64,000 bases of DNA, taken from NCBI GenBank assembly GCA_963770645.1, contig CAVYQL010000003.1, forward strand, positions 1,798,001 through 1,862,000, in the 5' to 3' direction. The translations under genes and the position numbers were made by a program. A model generated the notes under the pieces. It saw only the letters and a list, made by a program, of their open reading frames with translations. It did no database searches and was not told the DNA's origin. The stretch comes from Bog-473 sp963770645 (lineage in GTDB: Bacteria; Actinomycetota; Acidimicrobiia; Acidimicrobiales; RAAP-2). Below are positions 53,267 to 62,484 of the stretch, piece by piece (the first letter of the stretch is position 1; each line of letters opens with the position of its first letter).

Positions 53267-55228
53267 TCAGTCGCCGGCCGAGTCGCCGTCAGTCGTCACC
53301 GTGATGCAGTACCCGATCGGCGCCGAGGGGCTGGCCGTCTGGGTGCCGAGGGTGGCGCCGCCGTCCTCGACGTTGCTGTAGGTGCCGCTGACGGCCGAGT
53401 TGTCGGTGTCAACGTTCACCGGGTTGAAGCTCCAAGGCGCAGCCTCTTCTACCGAGGACTGGTAGTTGGAACCTCGCAGCCCGTCCGCCCACGCCGGGTT
53501 CGGGATGCCCGCCGTCGTCGTGTTGTACTGGCCGGTCGTGTCACCCTGGCCGTCCTCGACCTGGAGGTTCGGCAGCGGGGTGAAGCCCTCATTGGTGATC
53601 GCCGTGTCGATCTCCGAGCGGTAGGTCACCCCGGTGTTCGGGTCGATGTCCGTCGCGGTCGAGGGCTTACACATGAAGCCGTCCTCGCTGATGGCGTTCA
53701 GCGTCGCCGGGTTGGACACCGGGATCTCCGAGTTCGAGCCGTCCGAGTACACGTTGTAGAGAAGGCGGTCACCCGGGAAGGCGCTCCCCTCCAGACCAGG
53801 CAGCTGGTTGTTGATGTCGGTCTGGTTGAGTGCGATGCCGTTCAGCGACTGGCCCAGCTGGACCGCGTTCGCGTGCGTGTTGTCGGACGTACCGGCGCAG
53901 CTGGTGGCGGTTGACAATCCTGCAGTGTTCGGGCAGAGCTGGTTGTAGCGCCCGTCTGAGAAGAAGAACATCACGTCGCCCACAGGTGCGTGCGAGTCGT
54001 TGCCCAGGATCGAGGACGTCTCGTTCTCGAAGACGATCTGCCTGCCCGGCCAGTTGGACGAGGTGCCCGGGAAGCTCGCGCCCGTGGCGGTCGCCCACGT
54101 TGACTCGGTGCCCGAACCGTTCTGCGCCCAGTAGGCGTAGATGTGGTTTGTGCTCCCAGCGGTGGTGCAGCCGAAAACGCTGGCCCACGTCTCGCTGGGC
54201 ACGCCACCGGTGTACGTCTCGTTCCACACGAGCTTGAGCTCGGCGGTCGTGATGTTCGCGGCGCCAATCTGGGTGATGCACTTGGAGGCGTCGGTGCTGT
54301 TCGCCGACGTGCCGTTGTACGAGTTCCAGTAGAGGTAGCTCACGGCGTCCTCGGCGTAGGCAACGAAGTTCAGACCCTCGAAGTCGCCGCCATTGGCTTG
54401 GTTCTGGGTGATCTTCGGCGCCCGGGACGAGCGCGCCGCGTCGAGCGGAGACACGTTCACCGCGTTAGGGTTGCACGCACCGCCTGTGCACGGGTCCAAG
54501 GTGGTGGCCGAGTGGCCGACCGTGCCCGAGTCACCCGTGCCTTCGAGCTCCAAGATGCCGTTGGTCGACCCGTAGGACGGCTCCTCCACGAGGACGTCGT
54601 TGAACGGGTTCTGCTGGCCCCAGGTGCTGAAGCCGTTCTCACCGTCTTGGGCGGTGGTGACGACCGTGACCGTGTCAGACCCCGAAGTCCCCGTCGCCTT
54701 CTCCTGCAGCTTGACCTTGTCGTTCGACGTATTGAAGGAGGTGATGATGTCACCGGTGGGGATGTCGCCGGCGCTGTCGTAGACCAGGTCGCCGGCCTCG
54801 ACTCCGTCAGTTACCGCGGCGGCCGTGAGCGTGATCTTCTTGGAGCCGCTGGTGACGTTCGTCACGGTGAAGTTCGACGACTGCGCAGAAGGCTGTGCCG
54901 TGCCCGCTTCGCCGTTGAGGCCCGCACAGCCGTAGTCGAGCGGCTGCTCGCCAGCTGTCCCACTGGTGCTGGTCTGACCGACGATGTCACAGCCCGGGCT
55001 CTCGTTGAAGAGGGCGGCCTCGGCCTGCATCAGGAGGTACGCGGTGTTCGAACCACCTTGAACAATGAGGTAGTTCTGGGCGGGTGAGTTGTCTGCGTTC
55101 CCGTTGTTGACATTCTGGTTCTGGGCGGCAAAGGCGGGGGCGGCGAAGCCAATAGCCAGCGCCGACGCTCCCACGAGTATCGCGCCCGTCCGCAACGCGC
55201 GGTGGCGTGCCAACAGCTTTTTCAGCAT
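53267..55228 (-). CDS. Secreted PstS/PBP-like protein
   Basis: The 653-residue protein has a Sec signal peptide (MLKKLLARHRALRTGAILVG, cleavage after AFA near residue 35). The mature part resembles phosphate-binding PBP folds: NYLIVQGGSNTAYLLMQAEA near the start, LNFVAYAEDAVSYLYWNSYN, the hinge-type ITTAELKLVWNETYTGG, and YWAQNGSGTESTW as the SGT-type anion site. An Asn/Thr/Gly-rich insertion carries FTVTNVTSGSKKITLTAAAV. No membrane anchor or lipobox is present, so it is released or wall-held. ATG 55228 with AAAGGAGA is the start. Double terminators and PHO-like boxes mark it as a separately regulated unit. Confidence 0.75.
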   Translation of the reverse strand: MLKKLLARHRALRTGAILVGASALAIGFAAPAFAAQNQNVNNGNADNSPAQNYLIVQGGSNTAYLLMQAEAALFNESPGCDIVGQTSTSGTAGEQPLDYGCAGLNGEAGTAQPSAQSSNFTVTNVTSGSKKITLTAAAVTDGVEAGDLVYDSAGDIPTGDIITSFNTSNDKVKLQEKATGTSGSDTVTVVTTAQDGENGFSTWGQQNPFNDVLVEEPSYGSTNGILELEGTGDSGTVGHSATTLDPCTGGACNPNAVNVSPLDAARSSRAPKITQNQANGGDFEGLNFVAYAEDAVSYLYWNSYNGTSANSTDASKCITQIGAANITTAELKLVWNETYTGGVPSETWASVFGCTTAGSTNHIYAYWAQNGSGTESTWATATGASFPGTSSNWPGRQIVFENETSSILGNDSHAPVGDVMFFFSDGRYNQLCPNTAGLSTATSCAGTSDNTHANAVQLGQSLNGIALNQTDINNQLPGLEGSAFPGDRLLYNVYSDGSNSEIPVSNPATLNAISEDGFMCKPSTATDIDPNTGVTYRSEIDTAITNEGFTPLPNLQVEDGQGDTTGQYNTTTAGIPNPAWADGLRGSNYQSSVEEAAPWSFNPVNVDTDNSAVSGTYSNVEDGGATLGTQTASPSAPIGYCITVTTDGDSAGD

Positions 55229-55565
55229 GTTGATGGGTCTCCTTTGTTGGTTTGTGTGTCTCTCCGACGCCGGCACTCGCCGACTCGGCAGCCAAAGGGC
55301 ACCTCAGTACCGTGATTGATCCCTTCGCCGCGGCGCACTGTAGGAAACCGGGGTAAACGTTCTGTGAACACCGCGCACACCCACGAAGAAATGTTCGTGT
55401 CTGTTTTCACCACGTTTCACATCAGCTTCACGTGACATGCGGTGAGCTGGGGGCCGTCCCTCCACGCAGGCCCGACTCAAAGGTCCGCCGCTCGCCAAGC
55501 GGGACTGGTATCGGGGCCTTCGGTTGCCGTTGCGCGTCGGGTGCGCGAACGGTTGGTAAACCGGG
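55229..55565 (-). promoter_or_regulatory. Regulatory gap with PHO-box-like repeats
   Basis: This 337-base gap holds no gene that I can support. On the minus strand GTTCAC and GTTTAC start 11 bases apart (55369-55353), just upstream of a possible -10 TACAGT at 55342-55337, the layout of a PhoP/PhoB-activated promoter without a good -35. On the plus strand TTCAC occurs three times (55406, 55416, 55427) at 10- and 11-base spacing. Repeats of this type with 11-base period are the usual targets of phosphate-response regulators. A 100-base leader would separate the start of transcription from ATG 55228. Confidence 0.45.
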
Positions 55566-56165
55566 TCAGGTTCCGCCGGTGCTGCCGGAACTGCCGAAGC
55601 TGCCGGGTCCGCCCGAGTTCGGGTTTATGAACACCTTGGCGATGAAACCCGACGGCTCGAGCGTGTAGCTCACCGGGCCTCCGGCGGGAGGCGTCCAGGT
55701 GAACGTGGCGCCGGGAGGGATAGTCCCCGAGTCGACCGGGTAGAACTTGTAGTCGTCGAAGACGATGCGCTGCGGGCTGCCGGAGAGGTTGTACCAGACG
55801 ATCGGGGCGCTGATGCTCGCCTGGAGATCCTGGGGCAGGACACGCCCGTCCTCAATGATGATGACCTGCCCGGCGTTGAGCCCCGGCTGAATGGTCTGGT
55901 ACCCCCCTTCTTTGGGGATCGTGGTGGTCGGGTCGGCGGCGCCGATGACACCGGTCCCGTAGGTGACCCGCATCGGTGCGTTGACGGCGGAGAGGCCCTT
56001 GGGCTGCGCACCAACGATCACCGCTTTCGTCGTCGACGTGGTCGATTGCTGGTCCGACGCGGCGTTCGTCGTTCCGCCACAGGCCGCAAGCGCCACACCC
56101 AATGCCAGCAACAGGGCCGCTGCAGCGACCGCACTGCCACGTCGTTCACTTCTCTTTCTGTTCAC
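55566..56165 (-). CDS. Lipoprotein with cupredoxin-like domain
   Basis: The 199-residue lipoprotein starts VNRKRSERRGSAVAAAALLL with lipobox LAACGG near residue 29. After a Thr/Ser linker the mature part has beta-strand text such as GQVIIIEDGRVLPQDLQASI, APIVWYNLSGSPQRIVFDDY and GTIPPGATFTWTPPAGGPVS, similar in outline to cupredoxins. The copper ligands (His, Cys, His, Met) are missing, so it is probably a binding or structural module. The tail is Gly/Ser-rich. I chose GTG 56165, 20 bases after the pseudo-sortase stop; the longer ATG at 56222 would overlap that gene. It is the last gene of the pst operon. Confidence 0.65.
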   Translation of the reverse strand: MNRKRSERRGSAVAAAALLLALGVALAACGGTTNAASDQQSTTSTTKAVIVGAQPKGLSAVNAPMRVTYGTGVIGAADPTTTIPKEGGYQTIQPGLNAGQVIIIEDGRVLPQDLQASISAPIVWYNLSGSPQRIVFDDYKFYPVDSGTIPPGATFTWTPPAGGPVSYTLEPSGFIAKVFINPNSGGPGSFGSSGSTGGT

Positions 56166-56184
56166 CTGCGACACCTCACACGAA

Positions 56185-57213
56185 TCAAACCGTGGCGGGA
56201 AGAAACCCGATGATGCTCTCACAGGCGAACAGCGCGACCAGGAGCAGTACGGGTACGGCGAGAACGTACACCACGACCGGCTGTTTCCAACGTCGCACCA
56301 GCCACGCCGCGGCGCTCAAGAGGGCGAAGAAAACGAGGCACCAGAAGATGGCGAGCAGTCCCGATGCCGGATTGCCGGCCAGGCCGAGCTCGGCCGGGGC
56401 CACGTGGAAGTGTGGTTGGGTCGTATCCGCTAGGGGCTTTCCCTCGAGCTGGGCGATGACTGCGAGCCTGCCGCGCGGGAAGAACCCGGAGGCCGCCGTG
56501 ACCAGCGTGAGGCGGTTTGCCGCGGTCTCGGTCACGACGTCGTGTCGTCCTCCCTCCGCGTAGACGACCCTCTTCACTTTGTAGTGATACGTGCCGTACC
56601 CGTCGACGACGATGATGAGCTGCCCCTTCTTGAGCGATCCGATGGCACTGAATGGCGCGCCGAAGGTGGCACGTCGTCCCGCGATCACGGCGTTGCCCGG
56701 TTGCCCCGGCAACGCCGTTGTCGGCATGTGGCCCGGCCCGAGACGCAGGTCCTGGGCGTCGGTACCCTGCACGACGGCGTCGGTTTGGTGCAACGCGGGG
56801 ATCTCCAGCACGGCCACCGGGGTGCCCTCGGGCGGCGTCTGCCCTTCCGCTAGGTCGAACGTCTTGGCCGGGCTGGCGGTGATCTCCTGGAGCAGGGTGT
56901 GCTGCGCGCGACCCTCGCTGAGCGGCGTGAAGAGGTAGATGTAGCCGAGCAGGAGCATGATGAGCACGCCCAACCCGAAGATGAGCACGCCCGCGACGCG
57001 TGGACGGAACAAGACCGCCAGCCACGAGCGAATCGTCCCGACGATGCGCTCGAACAGGACCTTCGCCTTTGACGGAGGCTGGACCCGCACGGCGTGGCCC
57101 AACACGTCAGACACGCGTGGCCCGGCGAACGTCTCGTCTCGCTTGTCCAGTTCCGTCGTATGTGCGGTCTCGGCCGACGCCTCCTCAGCTTCGTGGAGGG
57201 CGAGACCGTCCAT
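56185..57213 (-). CDS. Sortase-fold membrane protein lacking catalytic Cys and His
   Basis: The 342-residue protein has a cytosolic leader, a membrane helix near residues 75-98 (VLIFGLGVLIMLLLGYIYLF) and an extracellular class E-like sortase domain (residues 130-270). Two further C-terminal helices follow. In active sortases the signature motifs read GHR and TLxTC. Here they read NAVIAGRRATFGAPF and RLTLVTAASGFF, so His is replaced by Arg and Cys by Ala, while the Arg in PRGRLAVIAQL remains. It should therefore not cut or join peptides; a binding or scaffolding role is likely. The start overlaps the previous stop by one base (TGATG). Confidence 0.8.
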   Translation of the reverse strand: MDGLALHEAEEASAETAHTTELDKRDETFAGPRVSDVLGHAVRVQPPSKAKVLFERIVGTIRSWLAVLFRPRVAGVLIFGLGVLIMLLLGYIYLFTPLSEGRAQHTLLQEITASPAKTFDLAEGQTPPEGTPVAVLEIPALHQTDAVVQGTDAQDLRLGPGHMPTTALPGQPGNAVIAGRRATFGAPFSAIGSLKKGQLIIVVDGYGTYHYKVKRVVYAEGGRHDVVTETAANRLTLVTAASGFFPRGRLAVIAQLEGKPLADTTQPHFHVAPAELGLAGNPASGLLAIFWCLVFFALLSAAAWLVRRWKQPVVVYVLAVPVLLLVALFACESIIGFLPATV

Positions 57214-59915
57214 CAGCCACCCTCCGGTGGACCGGGGCCGCTGACGCCCGCGGTGCCATCGGCACCTCCCTCGGCGCCTCCGTCACCTGTCGCCTTCGCT
57301 GGTCTTCGTAGCGTCGGCGACATGTAGAGCAACGGCCCCGCAATCAGACAGAGGAGGGCCAAGAGCAACAGCGCCGGCACGAAGAAGCGGCTGTCGCCCA
57401 CCGTCACAGTGATGAGGCGTCCGACAACGTTGCCGAGGGACGAACCGCCAGATCCAGATCCTTCCGATGGCGGGGCGGTCGCTGACCCGTGCCCACGGAA
57501 CCCGGATGAGAACCCACGTGTGCCGCCAGGGCCCACGGACGCGCCCAGGGTTGCTCCAGGCGCGCCGCCCGCGCCCGTGACGGGGGCTGAACCCGAGCCC
57601 GACGTGCCGTTCGACCCACTCGGGGTCGAGCCGCCCGGTGACACGATGTCGCTGGCGATGTCGGTCAGGGCCTGGTTGTACAGGCTCTGTGGAAGAGGGA
57701 CGTAGCCGGACGGCAGCGGCACCGAGGAGGTTCCACCGTTGTACGAGTAGGTGACCAGGTTCGTGAGCAGATCCTTCAGCTGCGTGGCCTCGTCCGCCGT
57801 CTCCTGGGCACTCGTCGAGACCAGCGCATAGGTCACCATCGGCAATGGGTAGGCGCCGGCATCACCCGTGTCGTCCAGATTGGGTGACAGCGTGCCGTCG
57901 GGATTCTTGATCGCGTCGTTCAAGGCAGCGTCGATCGACTGCGCGCTGGGACCGACGAAGGCGCCGGCGGCGTTCTGCAGGCTGGCGGGCAGCAGGCCGA
58001 AGAAGTCGGCCTCCGAGCTGTCCATGGCGGTGAAGGCGAACCCGCCCGTTCCGCCGTACTTCGGGACGGCGGCGTCCACGACGTGCGCCGCCGTGATCGG
58101 AGAGCTGGAGGGGTCGTATACATCGTTGACGGTGGAGGTGTTTCCGGCGAAATCACCGGGCAGTGTCGACAGCGTCTGGCACTTGTTGGCCGGGTAGATG
58201 ATGTGCTGCTCGACCACGCCGGGTGTCAATCCATCGGGGTTTTTCCCATTCTTTTTGGCGCCCGCCACGGGACCCTGTTCGGCGTCCGCGAGGATCTGTT
58301 GACCACTCAGCATGTCCTGCACGGACGCCGTGCCGCCGAAGGGCAAGTTGACCGTCGTCTGAAGGTTGGGCGCGTTGCACATCCAGGCGGTGGTCGCGTA
58401 GGTGGCGCCACTTCCCGTGGAGGGCCACATCGCGCCGAGCTGTTCCTCGGTGGTCGTAAGGCCTTGGTCCGTGAACGGCCACGGGTTGAGCATCACGTAG
58501 GACGTGTCGCCGTAGTAGGCCAAGTCGCTGGTCCCGATGTTGTCCGCTTGTCCGTCGTAGAAGGTGTCGGGAGGTCCGTAGGCGTAGGTATCGAAGGGAT
58601 CCGTCACGTCCTTGGTTTTCGTCGCACCGCTCACGTCGAGATTGTCCGTCTTCCCATCCGCCGAATTCACCAGCAGTTCCTTGGGGAAGCTCTGTTGCGT
58701 CTCTGAGCACTTCGCCGACCCGGACAGCTGCCCGCAGAGGTCGTCGTCGGGTTCGCCGGGCGACGCAACCGTGGAGGTCCACAGTTGCGTCATGACGCCG
58801 GCCGCCATGGCGGGCGTCAGCTCGTAGGAGTCGAGTGGATAGACCGCGGTACTGCCTCCGAACGAAGACCCGGCGGCGCCATTGAAGGCGATCTCTGTCG
58901 CTGAGGCGGCGATTGGGATGTAGGCGAACTTCCCACCCGCCGCTTGCAACTCGGCCACGGTTGCCGGGTCCTCCGGGTCGTCCGTAAAGCTGACCGGAGC
59001 ATTGCCGTCGATGACGTCGTAGATCGGGCAGTGCGTGCCCGTGCCGCTGGCGCAGCCAGGGTCGTCGACCGACGGCAGCTCTGTCGGCAGCGCCGCGACG
59101 CCGTCTGGTCCGGTGCAGGTGGCCTCGCCGGCCGCAGGTATGAACTGCGCCGCGCTGTAGGACGCGTCAACCTGCAGGACGGGCGCCGTGCCGCAGCCAT
59201 CTCCACCCTGACTGAACGTAAGCGGGAAGATCGCTGTGTTCCCCACGGCGGAGTAGTCCGGTGACGGGGGCTCGCCGTCCTGGTCGACGTCTTGGACCTC
59301 ATCCTGTGGGATGTCCATGACCTCGACGCCGCACGGATTGGACGCGTTGTCGCAGAAGAAGGTGCCCGTCGAACCGGACGTGTACCCCTCGCAGCCCGGC
59401 GAGCCGGACCCGACGACCTGGCAGCCCGTCTGCGACACGATCGGGTTGGCGCCGGGGATGTCCGGGTCGTACTCGGTCGAGATGGCGAGGATGGTCTGGT
59501 TCGACGTGACGGTCCCGTACTCGTACTGCTCGGGTTCTGGTGTGGCGGTGCCGCCATCTTGCCCGGGGACCTCTGCCGCGCATTGCGGTTGAGCAAGGAC
59601 CTCTGTGCCGGTCCCCGCGAGCGAGCAGTACGCGACCTCCAAATCGTCACCGGCCGGGACGCCGGTGACATCGAGGTACACGGCCTGGTTCAGGCCGACG
59701 TTCGTGACCGGTCCGGCGGTCACCGAGGCCCCGCCCGGCATGGCCTGCTGGCTGCACGTCGCCGTCTCGGGCGCGCACCCCGAGGACACGTCCGAAGGAG
59801 AGACCGACGCCGTGGCGGCATCGCCGTGCGCCGATGCGAACACCAAGAGGCTGAGACAGGCGACGGCGAGCGCCGCGGCCAGGCGGAAGCTCCGGCGGGT
59901 TCTGGTCAGGCTCAC
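57213..59915 (-). CDS. Large membrane-anchored PBP-like surface protein
   Basis: The 900-residue protein has a Sec signal peptide (SFRLAAALAVACLSLLVFAS). A Cys-rich beta region covers residues 45-260, and a PstS-like part follows: FAYIPIAASATEIAFNGAAG and ELTPAMAAGVMTQLWTSTV resemble the first hinge of phosphate-binding proteins, and YPLPMVTYALVST the closing strand. After a Gly/Ser linker comes a single C-terminal membrane helix near residues 843-863 (PALLLLALLCLIAGPLLYMS) and a short cytosolic Gly-rich tail. No LPxTG is present. Its GTG overlaps the pstS stop (GTGA), so the start is secure; a longer open frame upstream is only the shadow of pstS. Confidence 0.75.
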   Translation of the reverse strand: MSLTRTRRSFRLAAALAVACLSLLVFASAHGDAATASVSPSDVSSGCAPETATCSQQAMPGGASVTAGPVTNVGLNQAVYLDVTGVPAGDDLEVAYCSLAGTGTEVLAQPQCAAEVPGQDGGTATPEPEQYEYGTVTSNQTILAISTEYDPDIPGANPIVSQTGCQVVGSGSPGCEGYTSGSTGTFFCDNASNPCGVEVMDIPQDEVQDVDQDGEPPSPDYSAVGNTAIFPLTFSQGGDGCGTAPVLQVDASYSAAQFIPAAGEATCTGPDGVAALPTELPSVDDPGCASGTGTHCPIYDVIDGNAPVSFTDDPEDPATVAELQAAGGKFAYIPIAASATEIAFNGAAGSSFGGSTAVYPLDSYELTPAMAAGVMTQLWTSTVASPGEPDDDLCGQLSGSAKCSETQQSFPKELLVNSADGKTDNLDVSGATKTKDVTDPFDTYAYGPPDTFYDGQADNIGTSDLAYYGDTSYVMLNPWPFTDQGLTTTEEQLGAMWPSTGSGATYATTAWMCNAPNLQTTVNLPFGGTASVQDMLSGQQILADAEQGPVAGAKKNGKNPDGLTPGVVEQHIIYPANKCQTLSTLPGDFAGNTSTVNDVYDPSSSPITAAHVVDAAVPKYGGTGGFAFTAMDSSEADFFGLLPASLQNAAGAFVGPSAQSIDAALNDAIKNPDGTLSPNLDDTGDAGAYPLPMVTYALVSTSAQETADEATQLKDLLTNLVTYSYNGGTSSVPLPSGYVPLPQSLYNQALTDIASDIVSPGGSTPSGSNGTSGSGSAPVTGAGGAPGATLGASVGPGGTRGFSSGFRGHGSATAPPSEGSGSGGSSLGNVVGRLITVTVGDSRFFVPALLLLALLCLIAGPLLYMSPTLRRPAKATGDGGAEGGADGTAGVSGPGPPEGG

Positions 59916-61603
59916 GGCGGACCGCCCCCCGCGCCGGGTGCCACGCCGCCCCCGGGGTCGGAAAGATCGGGTCGTCGGCGCCGTTGGAGCAACCACAGGG
60001 CGAGCGGGACTCCGGCGATGACGAGTATGAAGACGGTGGACCACAGCGCGATCTGCGCCGGTGACCACCCCGAGAGCGCCCGGGTCGCCGCCCCTGTCAG
60101 CGCCGTCTGGCGCGGGTAGACGGCCTCGGGGTTGGTGAGGGGATCGAGAGCCTTCTTCAGCTTGGCCGCCTGTGCCGCCGCGGCGACGGCGCTCGTGGTG
60201 GCGGTATTGGTCGCTCCGCCAGTCGAAGCCGCTGCCGCGGCCGCGGCGTGGGCCTGTCCGGTCGCGGCGGCGGCGGCCCCGGCACCGCTCAGGTCCGAGC
60301 CCCCGGGATTGGTCGTCGCGAGAACCGTGGGACCACCGACGGACTGGAGCGCACCGGTGATGTACGGGTTCTGGCAGTTCTGGGGCGTCGGCGGCGGCGG
60401 CGTCGTGCCCCCGGGCAATCGCCCGGCCGCCTGGAAGTCGTCTTCGACCAGGTTGGCAGGTATGGGCGAATACCCCAACTTGGCCATGCTGGCCTGGCCT
60501 TCGCACGCGACGTACGTGATGAACTGGGCCAGTTCCGCACCTTGGGCCGCGCCGAACGTCAGGTTGCCCCCGCTGTCGCACTGGAAGTTCTGTTGGGCCG
60601 CCTGCGCCGGCACGCATTGGGCAATGAAGTAGCTGTAGGCGGAGATCGGGTAGGTGTCCGGGTTGGGGTTCGTGTACACCCCGCCCAGGTTCTGCGTCAG
60701 GTCCGAATACAGGATCGCCGCCGTCAGCGCCTCCGCCACATTGTTCGACGTAGGTTGCTGCGCCACGCCGGCGGCATTGACCACCGACGCCACGGGCAAG
60801 CCGACGTTCTTGGCGTAGGCGGTCTCGACATACGAGATGCCACCCTGAGTCTGGAGCGGTTCCTGGGAGGCTGCGTCGGCACCGTTCTCCCCGACCAAGC
60901 TGTCCAGGTTGGGCGGGACGCCATTACTGAAAGAGGCCCACGTCGCCGACGGCGTGCCCGGAGTGGTGGGGACTGACGCCTCCTGTTGGAAGGTCGTGAG
61001 CGGACCAGGGTCGACGTGCAAGAAGTAGTCGGACAGGAGGTAGTTCTCGCCGGAAGGGTCGCTGCGGTAGAACGCGGTGATCGCCTGGTTCGGTAGCGGC
61101 ACGGTGGGGTTCAATTGCTGGATTGCCGAGTCGTTCCAGTTCTTGATGGAGCCGGTAAAGATCCCGAGCAGCGTCGGACCGTTCAGGATGAGGTTCGTGA
61201 TGCGTTGGCCGTTCGCGCCCTGGAGGTTGTACTCGAACGCGAGGCCACCCGCGACGTCAGGCATGTACTGGAACGGGTAGGGCACTTGAGCAGTGCTGCA
61301 ATCCGCCTGCCCGGTCGCGTACGAGATGTCAGTGGCGCCGAAATCGACTGTCTGGTTGCAAAAGTCGTTCATCCCAACGATGGAACTGGACACCGTGAAG
61401 TTGATGTTGCCGCCGTCGAGTTCGTCGAATTGGCCCTCCCATTCCGAGATCGCCACGCCGGCGAAGCTCGAACCCGTGGAGTTGAGCTGCGGGCCTGTGG
61501 CTCCAGCCGGCCCGGCGACGGACATGATCGCACCCGAGTATCCGACCACGCTTGCCACGATCACTGCGGCCAGCACACAGGCAAGGCGGCGCAGGGTGGT
61601 CAT
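59912..61603 (-). CDS. pstS: Phosphate-binding protein PstS, membrane-anchored variant
   Basis: The 563-residue protein has a signal peptide (LACVLAAVIVASVVGYSGAI) and a PBP domain with LNSTGSSFAGVAISEWEGQF, VDFGATDISYATGQAD and FYRSDPSGENYLLSDYF, which are the usual phosphate-contact loops. PILYSDLTQ-like strands close the fold near residue 300. Unlike standard PstS it is not a lipoprotein. It has a Pro/Ala-rich linker and a C-terminal membrane helix near residue 540 (WSTVFILVIAGVPLALWLL). It would capture phosphate outside and deliver it to PstCA. ATG 61603 overlaps the pstB stop by 4 bases. Confidence 0.85.
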   Translation of the reverse strand: MTTLRRLACVLAAVIVASVVGYSGAIMSVAGPAGATGPQLNSTGSSFAGVAISEWEGQFDELDGGNINFTVSSSIVGMNDFCNQTVDFGATDISYATGQADCSTAQVPYPFQYMPDVAGGLAFEYNLQGANGQRITNLILNGPTLLGIFTGSIKNWNDSAIQQLNPTVPLPNQAITAFYRSDPSGENYLLSDYFLHVDPGPLTTFQQEASVPTTPGTPSATWASFSNGVPPNLDSLVGENGADAASQEPLQTQGGISYVETAYAKNVGLPVASVVNAAGVAQQPTSNNVAEALTAAILYSDLTQNLGGVYTNPNPDTYPISAYSYFIAQCVPAQAAQQNFQCDSGGNLTFGAAQGAELAQFITYVACEGQASMAKLGYSPIPANLVEDDFQAAGRLPGGTTPPPPTPQNCQNPYITGALQSVGGPTVLATTNPGGSDLSGAGAAAAATGQAHAAAAAAASTGGATNTATTSAVAAAAQAAKLKKALDPLTNPEAVYPRQTALTGAATRALSGWSPAQIALWSTVFILVIAGVPLALWLLQRRRRPDLSDPGGGVAPGAGGGPP

Positions 61604-62484
61604 CCGAACCTCCCGTGGACGTAGTCATCTGTCCGGGGGTCTGAAGGGTTGGAGAACATGGTCTCGGTCGAGCCCCACTCGACCACGTGTCCCGGCTTTC
61701 CTTCGGCAGCGAGGAAGAAGGCGCACTTGTCGGACACCCGCTGCGCCTGCTGCATGTTGTGGGTCACGATGATGACAGTCACCTCGTGGGCGATGTCTCG
61801 GATGGTCTCCTCAATCCGGTTGGTCGAGGTCGGGTCCAGCGCAGAACACGGTTCGTCCATGAGGAGCACCCTTGGCCGCACCGCCAACGCACGGGCGATG
61901 CAGAGCCGCTGCTGCTGTCCCCCGGAGAGGGACCCACCCAGCTCGTCCAACCGGTCCTTGACCTCGTTCCACAGGCCAGCCTTCAAGAGCATCTCCTCCA
62001 CGAGCTGGCGGCGCCGGCCCGGAGGCAGCTTGACCCGGGAGAACTTGAGGCCGGCCAGGACGTTCTCCTCAATGGTCATCGCCGGAAAGGGGTTCGGCTT
62101 CTGGAACACCATGCCGATGTGTTTGCGGCTCTCCGTGGCGCGCGTGCCGCCGCCGTAGATGTCGACTCCGTCGAGCTCCACCCGTCCGGCCAACTGGGCA
62201 CCGGGGACGAGCTCGTGCATGCGGTTGAGAATGCGGAGGTAGGTGGACTTGCCGCAGCCCGAAGGGCCGATCAGCGCCGTCACTTCCAAGGGCGCCATGT
62301 TGAGCGAGACGGACTCGAGGACCAGCCTCCCACTGAACCAGGCGCAGATGCCGTGGGTCTCGAGCCGGGCCGGCTGCGGGACCGGCGCCGCGATCGCCGG
62401 GACCTGGGCGGTGGCGGCCGCTACGGGGACCTGGGCGGTGGGTGGCTCGGCCGTTCGCGAGCGCTCGCGAGAGAAGACCTTCAT
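61600..62484 (-). CDS. pstB: Phosphate ABC transporter ATPase PstB
   Basis: The 294-residue ATPase powers phosphate import. Walker A is GPSGCGKST, the Q-loop MVFQKPNPFPAM, the signature LSGGQQQRLCIARAL, Walker B VLLMDEPCSALDP and the H-loop VIIVTHNMQQA. The family-specific RILNRMHELVPGAQLAG is present. The first 45 residues are an extra Ala/Pro/Val-rich leader (TAQVPVAAATAQVP) not seen in standard PstB. The start ATG overlaps the pstA stop by 4 bases. Confidence 0.95.
   Translation of the reverse strand: MKVFSRERSRTAEPPTAQVPVAAATAQVPAIAAPVPQPARLETHGICAWFSGRLVLESVSLNMAPLEVTALIGPSGCGKSTYLRILNRMHELVPGAQLAGRVELDGVDIYGGGTRATESRKHIGMVFQKPNPFPAMTIEENVLAGLKFSRVKLPPGRRRQLVEEMLLKAGLWNEVKDRLDELGGSLSGGQQQRLCIARALAVRPRVLLMDEPCSALDPTSTNRIEETIRDIAHEVTVIIVTHNMQQAQRVSDKCAFFLAAEGKPGHVVEWGSTETMFSNPSDPRTDDYVHGRFG

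Noticed and set aside
59916..60617. Open frame extending the 900-residue protein upstream to 60617
   Set aside because: It is Arg/Gly-rich text lying antiphase within pstS; the signal peptide begins at the GTG 59915, which overlaps the pstS stop.
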